From: Capitella teleta
Lineage: Eukaryota; Annelida; Polychaeta; Capitellidae
DNA: 64,000 nucleotides
Direction of reading: 5' to 3'
NCBI GenBank assembly: GCA_000328365.1
Contig: KB309217.1
Span: 24,534 to 88,533, forward strand
The position numbers and the translations under genes were made by a program. Below are positions 26,401-37,400 of this stretch, piece by piece. Within the stretch, counting starts at the first letter, position 1. The number at the start of each line of letters is the position of its first letter. The notes beneath the pieces are model-generated. The model was not told where the DNA came from. It was given only the letters and a program-made list of their open reading frames with translations, and did not search any database.

Positions 26401-26673
26401 GATAAATTTACAGATTTTATTTATTTGATATTTAGTTGATGTTATTCGATTTCTATAATTTATTGTTTTATACCCCCCTTCCACAAAATCAGTTGGAATG
26501 TTTTTATTTTCTCAATATAATGCACGTGTCTTTGATTTTTGTATCAATTGAATTATTTCAATCAATTTTTCGCTCAATTGATTATTAATTCTAATTTTTT
26601 TTTTGCCGCAGTACGCCGGACTCTCAAGAGTGGATTATCAAAAGACGAGTCTTCCGTCATCCATGACTATTGA
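11997..26673 (+). CDS. FHOD: FHOD-family formin, complete, 17 exons, 1468 aa
   Basis: A formin that nucleates and elongates or bundles actin filaments. Family members act in stress fibres and sarcomeres and are opened by ROCK phosphorylation. Exons: 11997-12164, 14892-15013, 15922-15980, 18576-18643, 19328-19433, 19847-19941, 19991-20400, 20458-20663, 20763-21473, 21842-22881, 24242-24394, 24447-24632, 24683-25080, 25143-25410, 25463-25610, 25664-25870, 26612-26673. All phases agree and every junction is GT-AG. The start ATG has a strong context (TTCCACCATGG) and begins [18 protein letters not shown], like human FHOD1. The GBD/FH3 armadillo region covers residues 1 to about 390, followed by a variable charged linker. 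FH1 has four proline clusters around residues 883-930. FH2 covers about 935-1340, including [12 protein letters not shown]. The C-terminal autoregulatory segment keeps [13 protein letters not shown], the region of the ROCK sites in vertebrate FHOD1. The FH2 is closer to FHOD3 than FHOD1 by eye. A polyA signal AATAAA lies at 26781. Confidence 0.97.
12165..14891 (+). other. FHOD intron 1
   Basis: The largest FHOD intron. It contains many short CAGTGAGT/ACTCAGT-like strings (about 12430-12480 and 12745-12850) but no exon or bounded mobile element that I can support. Confidence 0.7.
15981..18575 (+). other. FHOD intron 3, with poly-T tracts
   Basis: This intron holds a CTTAA-type repeat (about 16195-16235) and homopolymer T runs near 16678-16699 and 17459-17487. 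An 86-codon open frame at 16769-17029 has no splice context or recognisable similarity, and I leave it unannotated. Confidence 0.6.
23156..23164 (+). CDS. FHOD: candidate 9-nt FHOD microexon (Glu-Ile-Thr)
   Basis: CCTACTCAG|GAGATCACG|GTGAGT lies inside the intron between FHOD exons 10 and 11. Nine nucleotides in phase 0 would add E-I-T between the FH1-proximal segment and the FH2 core. The donor is near-perfect; the upstream acceptor has only a modest pyrimidine tract. It is a sequence-only prediction. Confidence 0.4.
23477..23482 (+). CDS. FHOD: candidate 6-nt FHOD microexon (Thr-Gln)
   Basis: A pyrimidine tract of more than 40 nt ends in TTTTCAG|ACCCAG|GTAAAA. The six-nucleotide exon is in phase 0, so inclusion adds T-Q at the same position as the 9-nt candidate. 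The long uridine-rich run directly before the acceptor is typical of regulated microexons in animals. Confidence 0.4.
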
Positions 26674-27599
26674 ACTTCAACGACCCTTGACCCAATTTCT
26701 CCAGTGACCTGATCAAATTCCCTGGTTTACAAGTCTGCTTGGGGGATATAACATGACATCTAGATGCTTCATGATAACAAAATAAAGATTACTTTCGAAC
26801 TAACGTTTTTCATCAACATCTAAAAACTTGCTGTAGTCATGTGCAAACCCTTTCTTCATCATCATCATCTATAGTCAATATGTGCTCAGTTGCAGTATTA
26901 CAACTGTTGAAGAGTAGAACAGTGTACGTAATTGTTATTAGTATTCACAGTATTTCCTAGAGTGCCTAACTCCCGTATTCTGCATTGGTGCTCTTAAACG
27001 CTCTGTCTCAAATTACACAAAATAGAAACAATTTCTTTTTTTTTTTTTCAAAGTTGCTTCAGCTAGAAAGAAATTTCACATATTTTATATCTCTAGTCAC
27101 TTATTCTCTCGTCTCATCTTGTTGATATTCGTTGTATTTATATATTTTTCCCTCTTTTTTTTTATTATATTATTTTTGAGTTGTGCATTTATGTGAATTT
27201 GTTTATGCTGTATATGTTTATTTCTACTCTCGAATTCATTTAAAAAAAACAAATGGTTTTTTTTGTATATAATCTTGATTTAATTTAAATGATTAAATGT
27301 TATCAAAACCAGGTTATTTCATATATCTTTTATTTTAGTTGTATATCAAGTTCTCACAAAATTCAGATTTATCGGTTGATAGCCATATCTATCAATGCCA
27401 TATCTTCCTGGAGTTTTTTTGTTTGTTTTCTTGTTTGAGTGTGTTTTAATTTAGTCGTCCAAATGTGTTAAATTTGTACTAGTTAAATTTGTTAATGTCT
27501 TCCATTTTGTTTTAATTAATCATATTGAATATAACAAACTCAAAAAATTTTGATGCCATGAATTTTTTTTTTTTTTTCCCAACAGTTTTTTTTTTCTTT

Positions 27600-27667
27600 G
27601 AGATTTCTGTGTTAAAAATATTGAGAATTATATGAGATTTCTGTGGTAAAAATATTGAGAATTAAGT
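27600..27667. repeat. 34-bp tandem duplication
   Basis: Two head-to-tail copies of a unit beginning GAGATTTCTGTG and containing TAAAAATATTGAGAATTA, followed by the start of a third. The copies differ at only a few bases. Confidence 0.8.
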
Positions 27668-27709
27668 GAGATTTTGTTTTTTTTCTCCTCTGACACGGGA
27701 GATGGTCAC

Positions 27710-27734
27710 AATAAAGTTTTCTTCCAACTTTATT
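27710..27734. terminator. bidirectional polyadenylation signal
   Basis: AATAAAGTT and AACTTTATT form a perfect 9-bp inverted repeat around a 7-bp centre. The left arm is a plus-strand AATAAA suited to a distal FHOD 3' end. The right arm is a minus-strand AATAAA 54-59 nt past the ADAT1 stop. A further minus-strand AATAAA lies at 27743-27748. Confidence 0.6.
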
Positions 27735-27787
27735 CGTCTCTTTTTATTTTCCGCTAGACTTTGTGGGAGATAACACATGGGAATCTT

Positions 27788-29438
27788 TTAATCGCTTTTA
27801 TTTGCATTTAGAGTAAAATCATACATCTCTGTTGGAGTAGACAGCCAAGATTTAAAAACTGAAGACTTGGCTGCTTGCCAAGTTGATTGATAAGACTCCG
27901 CTGACATTTTCAGAGTTTTGAAGGACAAAGCAGAGAGGTCGTTCCTATGAGGCGAAATTCAGAATAGGTTTTTCATGAAAAGAAATCAAACGTGTACTGA
28001 CTTCCAATTGGACGGCCTCTGCTCTTGCGGAATTAAACTTGAAACACGGATAAATTCTTCCATTACTTTGAACTTGCATAGAGGACTCCTGAAACAATGA
28101 TTATGGGCAAATCTGGAATATTCTGGATCATGTCTAACCAGGCTGATGCTTTGTGGATATTTTTTGTGGTGACTCCTTGTTTAAAGCCGTTCACAGACAC
28201 ACTCAGCTCATCTGAGGACCCACGAATGAACCACGAAACGGCTGCAAACAAAATAACGTCAAGATGCAAATGCAGACAAAAATGACGTGATTTTCACCCG
28301 CGGAGGAAGCAACCGGATCGGCCCCAGCAGAAGAAAAGGAAGTTTTTGAATGTTCAAAATCCTGCTGATTTGCTTGAAGGAGAAGAGGTTTATTCAGTCG
28401 AAAAGGGGCTGATATTTGACAGGGTTCCAATTCAGAAATCCTGTCGATTAACGCTCGTTTCATGGCGCCCTCATTGTACGGACATCTGGAATGAGAAGGA
28501 AATAATTGTAAAACTATAGTCAATCACTCATTCTTTAAACTCACCGACCAACGATAACAGAGGTCAAATAAACAGGAGCGGACATCAAGATGGACAAGAG
28601 CGCTCCCTGAATCCCAAGGACATTCCACTTTGCCATCTTGTCACTGCAACTCATACTGAGTGTTCGTTCCCCGCGTCCTGGCTTCGTGCGAAGCAAGCCG
28701 AGGGAGTGATATCCCTCGCCCTCCTCAAAGCGATCCTGCTTTTCCTCCCCGGGAACGCATTTAGCGCCTGTGCGGTGGATGTCCTTGGGCTCATCCGTCT
28801 TCAGTCGCTTCGCCCTCTCTTCGCTCTGATTCTTTCGCTTTAAGGAAGGTAACCCCGCGTCATCACTGGGTGATTTCGGGAAAATGGAAGCGTCTCCGCA
28901 GGGGGTGTGGCTTGTAAAGAGGTGGAGCCTGACGCTGGGTTTCAGGTTGAACAACCTCTTCCCAGCCCCATCGAGGGTGGATTCCACGTAACGACTGCCT
29001 CCACAGACGCACAACTCAATCTCAGCCAACAGGAATCTGCATAAAACATAACCCAACAGAATCTCTTAAACTGATCTCTGCAACTGACCGAATGAATCCC
29101 CTCCGAGCAAGGATCTCCGCATGGCTGTCGTGTAATATGCATCCATTTGACTTGAGTTTGCTTTCGCTGAGACATTTGGTGCCGGTTGCTAGAGAAACGA
29201 CTTCCATGGAATTGAAATATTCGGGTTCAGCGCCTGAAACAACGGTTTCATCACGACCACAGTCTGGGAGGAAGGCGTTTCCCTTACCCATGTGGTGCGT
29301 CATCACCATGGCAGCCATCAGCGTCCACTCCCTGTTCCCCTTCTGAGGCTTCCCTTTCTTCGGGAGTGAAGCGTATTTTTCGTGGCATAGAGACGCGACT
29401 TTTTCAGCAAAATCTTCTGCGTTCATTGAACAATCCAT
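27788..29438 (-). CDS. ADAT1: tRNA-specific adenosine deaminase 1
   Basis: Converts A37 to inosine in eukaryotic tRNA-Ala, the first step toward 1-methylinosine. Six exons: 29438-29089, 29036-28545, 28485-28298, 28241-28139, 28088-28002, 27944-27788 (458 aa, stop TAA 27788-27790). All are GT-AG with matching phase, and the introns are 50-60 bp. The deaminase zinc site is complete: HAE at residues 106-108 (catalytic Glu), PCGDAS at 162-167, and a downstream Cys in SMSCSDKMAKWNVLG near 247. RTGAKCVPGE and KPGRGERT, conserved across the ADAR/ADAT1 fold, are also present. The C-terminus (AESYQSTWQAAKSSVFKSWL) matches the vertebrate end. The start at 29438 (MDCSMNAEDF) follows a splice-acceptor-like TTGCAG by one base. 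An in-frame ATG at 29426 aligns better with the human N-terminus and is the alternative start. Confidence 0.95.
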
Positions 29439-29459
29439 CCTGCAAGGAAACAAATGCAT

Positions 29460-30150
29460 TAAGCTAGTGAATGGAGATTCTGTGTAATTCCATATGTTAA
29501 CACGGAAAAAGAAAATTCATTCCTTCCACAATACGCACCATAATACTCAATGTGTGAGTTGAGCTTATTTTCTGGGTGAAGAAGCATGGAAGCCATTATG
29601 CAATATTTCAGCAGGGATTCATTTCCACAGTCGAGTGCAGCTATGAAGCCACTACATGTATAGATATTTCCTCAAATTCAAGCTTTCTGCTTTTCTTTTT
29701 GCAACACCTATCCAGATTCCCTTCAACTAGCCTTGCTCTATTACACCTAATAGTTCCATGCAATTTTATTTTATTTCAAACTCTTGTTCAATCACCTTTA
29801 ATCATTTGTCATTGCATTTTTACACGATTGATAAATAAAGAAATAACTTAAAAGGGTTTAACTTTAAAACCGCATTATTAAAATACCTGACTATTTGTCA
29901 TTTGCCTAGTTGCCCTCATCATGCATGTTTAAAAGTAACACACTAAGACTGTTTCCATGGCAACTGCAGAACTGTTGGATACAATTTGAGCAGAATCAAA
30001 TCCCAGTACATATAAATGAAAACGTCAGCCAGAAGTGAGAATAATTTTAATAAGTTTCAGTACATGCAAGTACTAAAAAGAATTCTGAATAATACTGCAT
30101 ATAAATGAATGCTGAGAATAAATGCAAAAAGTGTAAGTAATAAATGAGTG
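29460..30150. other. gap between ADAT1 and ATRIP
   Basis: About 690 bp with no supported gene. A minus-strand ATTAAA at 30046-30051 (TTTAAT on the plus strand) could serve the ATRIP 3' end. The 91-codon plus-strand frame at 29576-29851 is low-complexity and not convincing. Confidence 0.5.
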
Positions 30151-31926
30151 TCACTGCTGCATGTTCTCCTCATCAGACAGAGGAATATCATGTTCGTAAT
30201 CCCACAGTTCATGCAATGCATTGAGCGACAGTTCGTCGTTCACTTGTCGCTGTTTGAGGACGCTCTGCATGCGGCAGATCAGCTGAACATACTGTGCCTC
30301 GACCGCAGAGTGTAGTTTTGTGAAAAGAGGGTGACATAAGGACTGAGCATGCAGGAGGCTGAAGCCGCGCGACAGAACGGCCCAAGATGCGTCGTCAGTG
30401 TGTGCCGTGTGCACTTCACGATGCATGCAGATGACGAGAGAGGGAAACAGGGCGGTTGCACAGGGACAAGTGTTGTTGGATAAGGATAGGAGACAACTTG
30501 TGTCACTGCTCATCAGGGAAGACAGCAATTGGATGAACGCAAGGGACAAGGTCGATGGCTGCTTTGAACGCACAAGCAGAGCGATGTTGAGAAGGAGGCA
30601 GTCTTCACCGGCTGAGCAGATTAGAGAGCGTACACTTGCGGATTGGCTGAGTGTGGAGAGGAGAGAGAGGTAAGCACTGATTAAGCACGCCTCTGTGCCG
30701 TCACAGAGAATGGCTTCTGGGAGGCGGTCGAGGAATGAGTCAAAACACTGAAGATTGTCAATGTGCGAGTGTTTGGCCAAGACAGACGCTGCTGTCAGAG
30801 CGGAGAGCGACACCTGGTGGTTCTTTGAAAAACTGAGGTCACGCAGCAGCGTCAGGTATGAGGGGTCGTCGATCAGAAGCACACGACGAGCGGGATCACT
30901 GTGTTCCAGCAGAACTCGCAGTGTGTGCAGTGCGCACATGACGCTGGAGTCTGAAGGGACAGTCAGGTGTGTTTGCAGGTGAGCTTTAATCCTGGGCATG
31001 AGACGCAACAACAGAGCGTCATCGGAGGCAAGAGGCAGTACAGCGTCCTCTGCTCCATCACTCAGCAAACTCTGCAAACCGGAGGACGGTGCTCGCAATA
31101 GATGCTGCAACAGACTTGGACGGCTCTGATCTGAGGGTTTCAGGACCCAGCGTCTGCTTCTTGGAGGCAGCTGCTGCGGCTGGGGAGTGCTCTTCAGGGG
31201 AGAGGTCTGGCAGGCGATGACCGTGGTGCTGGTTTTCCGAGGTGAATTCTCCTGCGCCATGAAGCTCTGAGTGGAAGGAAAATTGCTCTTAGCGGGTGAG
31301 GAGGATGGCACTTTCAAACTGCCGGGGTCTTTCTGATTCTGCTGCAGCTGACGTTGCAGCTGTAATCGGCGGCTGTGTGCGTCCTGCAACTCTTGCTCCT
31401 TGAAATCAATCTGCATAGCGAGGGAAGAGCACTTCTTCTGCAGGGTGCCTTCTTGTTGGACGTGCGTCTGCACAAGTGCTGCCATCTCCTGCCTCAAGCG
31501 AGCGACCTCCTCGTTTTTCTCATGCATCTGGTTCTTCAGCATGGTCACCTGACCATCTCTGCTCTGCTGTAGATCCCGCAACTGGCGGCTGAGAGAGGAG
31601 ACCTTCTCTTGTAGCTGTCTCTCGCTATCTGATATTGGAGACGCAGATCCAAACCTCGAAGGCTGAATAATCGGATGGCGGACAACGCGAGGCACAGTGG
31701 CGCCCTCACGCAGCTGAAGCGGGCGCCCCATCTCGCCAGCGGAGTGGCTGCGATGAGTGCCTTTGCCAACCAGACGAGGAACTGCGCTTGGCTGGCATGG
31801 GGCCTGTGATGACGCGATCAGGTTGTCAATGTTCTCAAGGGCTTCGGCCGAAAACTCGTCACCATCATCCCATAATTCTCCTTCATCCTTTGTGCGCCTC
31901 TTTTTAGACGGAGGACCAGCGTTCAT
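30151..31926 (-). CDS. ATRIP: ATR-interacting protein, intronless coding sequence, 591 aa
   Basis: The partner of the ATR checkpoint kinase. It binds RPA-coated single-stranded DNA and brings ATR to stalled forks. The acidic RPA-binding motif is clear near residues 17-42 (ELWDDGDEFSAEALENIDNL, compare human DFTADDLEELDTLASQA). It follows a basic KKRR nuclear signal near residues 8-11. A coiled coil spans about 95-200 (dimerisation and ATR binding). The rest looks like helical repeats, as in the family, and ends in an acidic EHDIPLSDEEN tail. I chose MNAGPPSKKRR as the start (31926) because a good splice acceptor (TTTGTTTCACAG) sits 13 nt upstream, so the longer in-frame extension to 32019 is probably 5' UTR intron. 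Human ATRIP is 791 aa in many exons; this one is shorter and uninterrupted. Identification rests on the N-terminal motif plus architecture, so it is strong but not certain. Confidence 0.85.
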   Translation of the reverse strand: MNAGPPSKKRRTKDEGELWDDGDEFSAEALENIDNLIASSQAPCQPSAVPRLVGKGTHRSHSAGEMGRPLQLREGATVPRVVRHPIIQPSRFGSASPISDSERQLQEKVSSLSRQLRDLQQSRDGQVTMLKNQMHEKNEEVARLRQEMAALVQTHVQQEGTLQKKCSSLAMQIDFKEQELQDAHSRRLQLQRQLQQNQKDPGSLKVPSSSPAKSNFPSTQSFMAQENSPRKTSTTVIACQTSPLKSTPQPQQLPPRSRRWVLKPSDQSRPSLLQHLLRAPSSGLQSLLSDGAEDAVLPLASDDALLLRLMPRIKAHLQTHLTVPSDSSVMCALHTLRVLLEHSDPARRVLLIDDPSYLTLLRDLSFSKNHQVSLSALTAASVLAKHSHIDNLQCFDSFLDRLPEAILCDGTEACLISAYLSLLSTLSQSASVRSLICSAGEDCLLLNIALLVRSKQPSTLSLAFIQLLSSLMSSDTSCLLSLSNNTCPCATALFPSLVICMHREVHTAHTDDASWAVLSRGFSLLHAQSLCHPLFTKLHSAVEAQYVQLICRMQSVLKQRQVNDELSLNALHELWDYEHDIPLSDEENMQQ

Positions 31927-32936
31927 GTTGACTAAAGTACTGTGAAACAAAATACAGAAGCTCAATAAAAGTAATCCCCACGACTTAAAATTATTATTTG
32001 ATTGACGCAGCTGGTGCATTTTGCTCTACAGTACTTGGGTTCACGTCTGATTGGTTCCAAAAATTTCCTACTGTTGACTTAGTAATTGCAGAAATAATAA
32101 ATATGAGTCGGTTTCTATCGATAATCATAACGCATTTCCTCTCAGTTGCGAACTCGTCGACTTCAATTTGACGGAGAACACGAAAAGTGTCTTAAATCCA
32201 ATTATTGATTAACGCAGTCATGACAGTTAATCACGAGGGTGTAATTAAACAACACTAGCACAACAAACCCCGTTAATTAAGTCAGAGATACTTACTTTTA
32301 ACATCAAATCATTTTTCTTTTGATCATGCCCGCTCAATGTATTTACTCAAGGACCAATATCAGTCGGATATAGTGTAGACTAGAGTAACGACATTTATAC
32401 TTATTAGCCATTTTGTCTCCATACAATGTCACACTCACAATCAAAGTATTAATCGGTATTTTTACCGAGCGAGTGAATGTGGTGTATATGCTGCTTCTGT
32501 GTGTATTTTCCTGTACAGGAGACGTAAATCAGTAGCAGAGTGGTCACAATTGGTCGCTCAATTTAAGGAAAAGTCGATTATATGGCACCGAATTTCGAGA
32601 GACGCAAACAGGCCTCCTTAGGTTTGAATTAATGAAAAATCTAAAGCTGACTATATTAAAAAAGCTGTTTAGGAAGTATTGTGAAATCAAAACTATACTT
32701 TGTCTCAGCGTATTGATGAGTGGGGATGCACATAATTTAAAATTTGCCGGAACCCGGAATGAGAGTTCCAGGAGGTTTGTTCAGGCCGGAACCGGGTCGG
32801 AACCTGGAACGATAAGCTCACATAAAAAATAGGTGTATTCAATACGCCTGTCATCAAATTCATATGTAAGCTAATAACTTATTAATTGAGTGAAGCAGCA
32901 ATCTTGAATGTGTTTCATGCATCTTTTATTCAGTGT
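31927..32936. other. upstream region of ATRIP
   Basis: Contains the probable 5' UTR intron acceptor of ATRIP (31940-31950 region). Near 32750-32810 there is a run of GGAAC-type repeats (GGAACCCGGAA and similar), perhaps part of an unrecognised repeat. No gene is supported. Confidence 0.4.
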
Positions 32937-33009
32937 TTAAAGAGGACCTCGGTTCATTTCGGAACCTTTTTAGATCGGTTCTGTGGGCTTTATTGAGTGA
33001 CGAGAGACC

Positions 33010-33049
<40 letters not shown>

Positions 33050-33272
33050 TCAACTGTGAATGATATTCAAGACAAATTAAAATACGAATTTCCTGTTCAG
33101 GCAGAATAGCTTGAAACGAGATGAGTGCGAGATTTCTTTTGTGAGAATTGCTGAAAGATCTGCTCACTCGACGGCTCCCATTGTTAACAATAGGAGAATT
33201 ACTTTTATGCCGTCACGACGGTATGAAATCGAACGCGAGAATAAAGCGAAATTTTAAACCTCTCAAATTCAT
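32937..33272 (-). mobile_element. TTAA-flanked MITE, family A, truncated inverted copy
   Basis: Begins TTAA|AGAGGACCTC at 32937 and reads as the reverse complement of the copies at 2030 and 60035. It runs to the internal AAACCTCTC near 33270, where homology stops, so roughly the last 120 bp and one terminus are lost. A run of about 30 T at 33011-33042 interrupts it. Confidence 0.75.
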
Positions 33273-34421
33273 TCACATTAGCGGGGGTAATTAATGCGGG
33301 ATCTCTTGTCATCCGCCGCGCTGTCAGCAACGGAGAAGGTTCTCTCGCTGTCGACGCTGCTGGGTGGAGCGCACAGGTAGCGGCGCATGCATTGATCTTA
33401 ACTACTACGTATGTATACCTAAGTCGACCAGTGAGCGAGAGGAATGAAATGGAATCATTCGGTTGTTATCATTCTGGTCATTTCTTTTTGATGCATGGTT
33501 GTTATCATCTTGCAGAGGTGGCTGTTCCATGTCTTGCACACATCCAATTACTTGGCCCGATGTCAAGCGTGGCGCTACTTCTTAAATTTTAGCATTGTCG
33601 CTACTTCTTTTATACACGATCACTATTGCGTTATGATTTTTCATTACCGCGCAATACTTGGTTGATGATTTCACGAATCGTTTCTTATAATTCCATCATC
33701 CACTCACTAACACGACATTTGGAATCGGAAGTTGATCCAAACTCATGCTCCAAAATGTAAGTTGATGCGGTTTAGTTAATGCTTGAGTTAACCTTTTTTT
33801 CATTATTATTTTGAAGATTCCCGCAAAGGGTCGATCAAAGGATTGGCGGCGTCGACAAGTCTGTGCGTTTTCCTTTGTAATTCGATTTTGTTGTTTTGGC
33901 TCTGCTTGCCTAATTCAGACTACAACATACTCTAACTAAGTAGAGGGAAAGACACATTTCTAGTGATAGTACTGAATGCTTTTGATGCATTGCTAATTAC
34001 TGAGTAATTAGATAAAGGTGCGCTATATGGTAGTGCATGGTTACAGATGATTGACCTAAATTAAAATTGGTTGAGAAAGTGACATAATATTATCAAGTAT
34101 ATGTATATAAATAATTGCGTTTTATGCTATATTTTTTATCAGAATTTCTAGCGAGTAAATATCCCCTTTTTTGCTTATTTTGAGCCCTGCAATATTTAAT
34201 TTTCTTGCTCTATTCCTAATTCAAATACATGTATTTGCTGTCATTCAGCAAATTCCTTCAAGTTCAATACTAAGATATAAGATATACGAGATTAAAAGAA
34301 AGAAAAGTCAAAATCATATAATTTATGCATTCAAAATTTTCAGCATACACTAATCATTTAATAAATTAAATAAAATCTGATAATAACCCGATAAATCCAT
34401 GCATAAACAAATGCGCATACA
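33273..34421. other. gap between the MITE and the TBC1D32 3' end
   Basis: A short CpG-richer patch at 33295-33390, then AT-rich DNA. No gene or repeat boundary is supported. The 3' end of TBC1D32 should lie near 34.3-34.4 kb. Confidence 0.5.
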
Positions 34422-37400
34422 TTAGGGTTTGCTATAATTTCTCATATCCGCCAAAACAGTGCTGCGATATCTCATTTCCAGTTTCCTCATGTACTCGAGA
34501 TGCTCGCCAACCTTGAAGCCCTGAATCGGCTCCTCCTGCAAATGAATCATGACTGCATGACGACGGACTGAGAGCCAGGTGAGTCAAAGTGACTGACCTT
34601 GAGCACAGTGATGAATTCTGAGCTCTGAGAGGCGGCCAGTAGGTGGCGCTGTGAGTGGCGCAACACAGCAATGCACATGTACACCTGGTAGTCAGCACCG
34701 AGGATTACGCACAAACAGACATACTGACAGATGCCGGCCCAATCCAGGTAATTCCAGAACACCTGCCGGATCCACTGCTGGCAGATCTGAGCACAGAAGA
34801 GGAAATTATTGAGACCTTTGAACTTTGACCTAGATCAAGAGACCTGAACAGGAGAGAAGCCAGACATCTTGAAGGCGGACGAGATTTGAGGCAGTTCCTT
34901 CAGCAGGATGAGTTCAATGTTGTGACAAGAACTGGAGAAGACAGGAGGGATGCCACTCTGCATCAAGCCAGAAGGGAGGTGCACCTGGAAGAACAGCAGT
35001 GTGGTGAGATGTGGTAAAAGTATGGTAAGTCACTAACAGATGCGTGCAGACGCTGCATCCAGAGATACGCTGAAGACAGCTGAGCAGAGAACTTGTGCAG
35101 GAACTTCCAAGCGCGCTCGCTGTTGCCGTTCATCATCAAAAACACGGTCGCTACAAACCAATCAAATCCCGGCGAGCAATTCTGCTCCAAGCATCCTAAA
35201 CGCCAAAGGTCAAGGGTCAATTTTCACTAGTGATGGGCAATTATTGAATTTGTCCGAATATACGAAGCCGAAGCTTCGTTCGATATAGATTTGTCGAAGC
35301 CAAATATGGAGCCGGATATATATACCCAGTACATTGCAGTAATATCTTTGATTGTTATATAGGCAAGTAGGATTATCCAATTAACGCCCCTTCAGGTAAT
35401 TGACCAATCAAGAGCAGCTGGACATGTGATCAGGTTTTGTCATGTGCTACGACGCCATGCCTTCTTTAAGCCAATAATTTAAGCGAAATTTACAGAAGTG
35501 GGCCTGACGATGTTCCCCTGATAAAGCCCGAAGCCCCTCAGCAAACTAAATCACGAATAAGGAAGTTGTGCAGTTATATGTTGGTTTGATCATTAATTCT
35601 AATTCGATCTCAAAAGCTCATCACTTCCAATAATTTTGCTAACCCCGCTGTTTACATTTACTTCACAATAATACTCGTGAAAATTTGATCTTCTCTTCAG
35701 AAGTTTGGAGTTGATTTAAAGTATGCTGTTGTTAGTTGTTACGCATTTAAGTGTTTGATTACTGCAAGTAATGCAGACGCTCGCACGCAGGTGAGTAAAC
35801 AAAGTAACTTACAGAGTTTTATTAACTCAGGAGAAAAGATATTTTGATATTTGGATTCATTACACTCTTTTCGTTCGAAGCCGAAGCTTCGGAAAATAGC
35901 CAATATTCATGGCCGAAGCTTCACCCATCGCTATTTATCACAGCAGCTTGTTTCTCTCTTGAAAAGGATACGCAAGGATTTATCTTTGGGAGAATTCCAC
36001 TTTTGTTGTTGCTGCAAGCAGAGCGAACATCTCCGGATCAGATGACCCAGTTTCTCACGACCTTCTTTTGTCCCAAAGGTCACGAATTTGCTTGTGACTG
36101 CATACCTGCAAGGAGTCACAGAGGAATATTATGCCAGCAGTTAGCGAGTAATAAGCCAACCTGACAGCCATTTCAATTCCCAGACTCTGCACAGGACTCA
36201 GTTTCACGCTTTTGGCTGATGACTCACTCACTATACGACCAAACTAACTAAAAAAACACGCTCATTGAAGTCACCATTAATACCTGCTGGCCCGAGCGGA
36301 AAGACGTTCTCTTCTGGAACATTCTGCAAGACTCGAAGGCATCGCTCAAGTAGATCTGGCAGAACTGGAACGTAATCGGACGTGGATTTATTTGTGATTT
36401 GTGACTTTTCAGACCTGCACCCTGAGCAGCGTCTTCACGTTTTGAGCTCAGCAGAGCGCAGAAACTCTTCCTGCATTTGTCCAACCAGGCAACACTCGCG
36501 TCGTCCAGCTTGCTGTTCAGCAAAAACTTGCTTAGATCCGTCTCTATGAGAGCCAAAAGAAAGATAATGAGATGCAACTAGGTTAAAGCAAAAGGATGAT
36601 TCACCTTGTTCCGCAGAGGATCTGTTGGTGATTTTGACAAGATAGTCATTAGGAACAGGGTAATTGGCAAACAAGGGGTACATGAGTATTCTTTCATTAC
36701 TCTGTAAACAAAACCTGAGACAACAATCAATCGTTTGACCTTCCCTGACCTCTGAGACATCACGCGGGGGCAGTACTCGTTCACTGGGGCCGCCGATCAG
36801 ATAAGTTTTCACGAGCAGATAATTCCTTTCGACTGACAACATGTCGATAATTATGACTTTACTGCAAAGCGGTTTTCCTCAGGTGAAGCCGGGTGATAAT
36901 TCGGAGAATAACGTTACCTGTCGGGTAGCATGTTGTCTGCTTGGCATCGTAGCAAAAGTGCCTGAATGTTGTACTGTGTCTGAAGCAGAAGAAACGTGTC
37001 GAGGCAGGAGGTCATGACCCCCAGGAGGCGGAGTCCAAAAGTATGTGTCTGCTCGTAGTTGAAGAGCGAGTGGATCTTTGTTTGCGTATCGACCATAACG
37101 CAACGATTAAAAAGATCCTGAAAAAAAAAGTTTGTTCCAAACACGACAAAAGAAAAGACGTCATTCAAACCAGAAGGGTCGCAGGGATATCACGGAACGT
37201 GTAGACGTCCTTGGAAGGAAGTTGTTGACCTCCAAATATTTCATTCACAGCAGAGAACGACGCAAGCAGCGTGGCGACTCTAGCAAACGGCTGAAGAAGA
37301 AATTAAGAATAAAGTGATTTCCTGATTACACATTTCCACCTTGCGCGCTCGCTTGTCGATCGGACTGACAGGCCACAGCTGTGGGCTGTACATGGGACTG

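Larger units (their letters stand above)
26674..27787. other. convergent 3' region between FHOD (+) and ADAT1 (-)
   Basis: T-rich DNA following the FHOD stop. It contains AATAAA at 26781-26786, a 34-bp direct repeat at 27600-27667 and a palindromic pair of polyA signals at 27710-27734. The two genes are transcribed toward each other, so both 3' ends must lie here. Confidence 0.7.

Noticed and set aside
35931-35942. GTGATAAA at the hAT edge as the TBC1D32 splice donor
   Set aside because: Joining there makes TGA at the junction; a donor at 35971 keeps the frame and restores a typical intron length.
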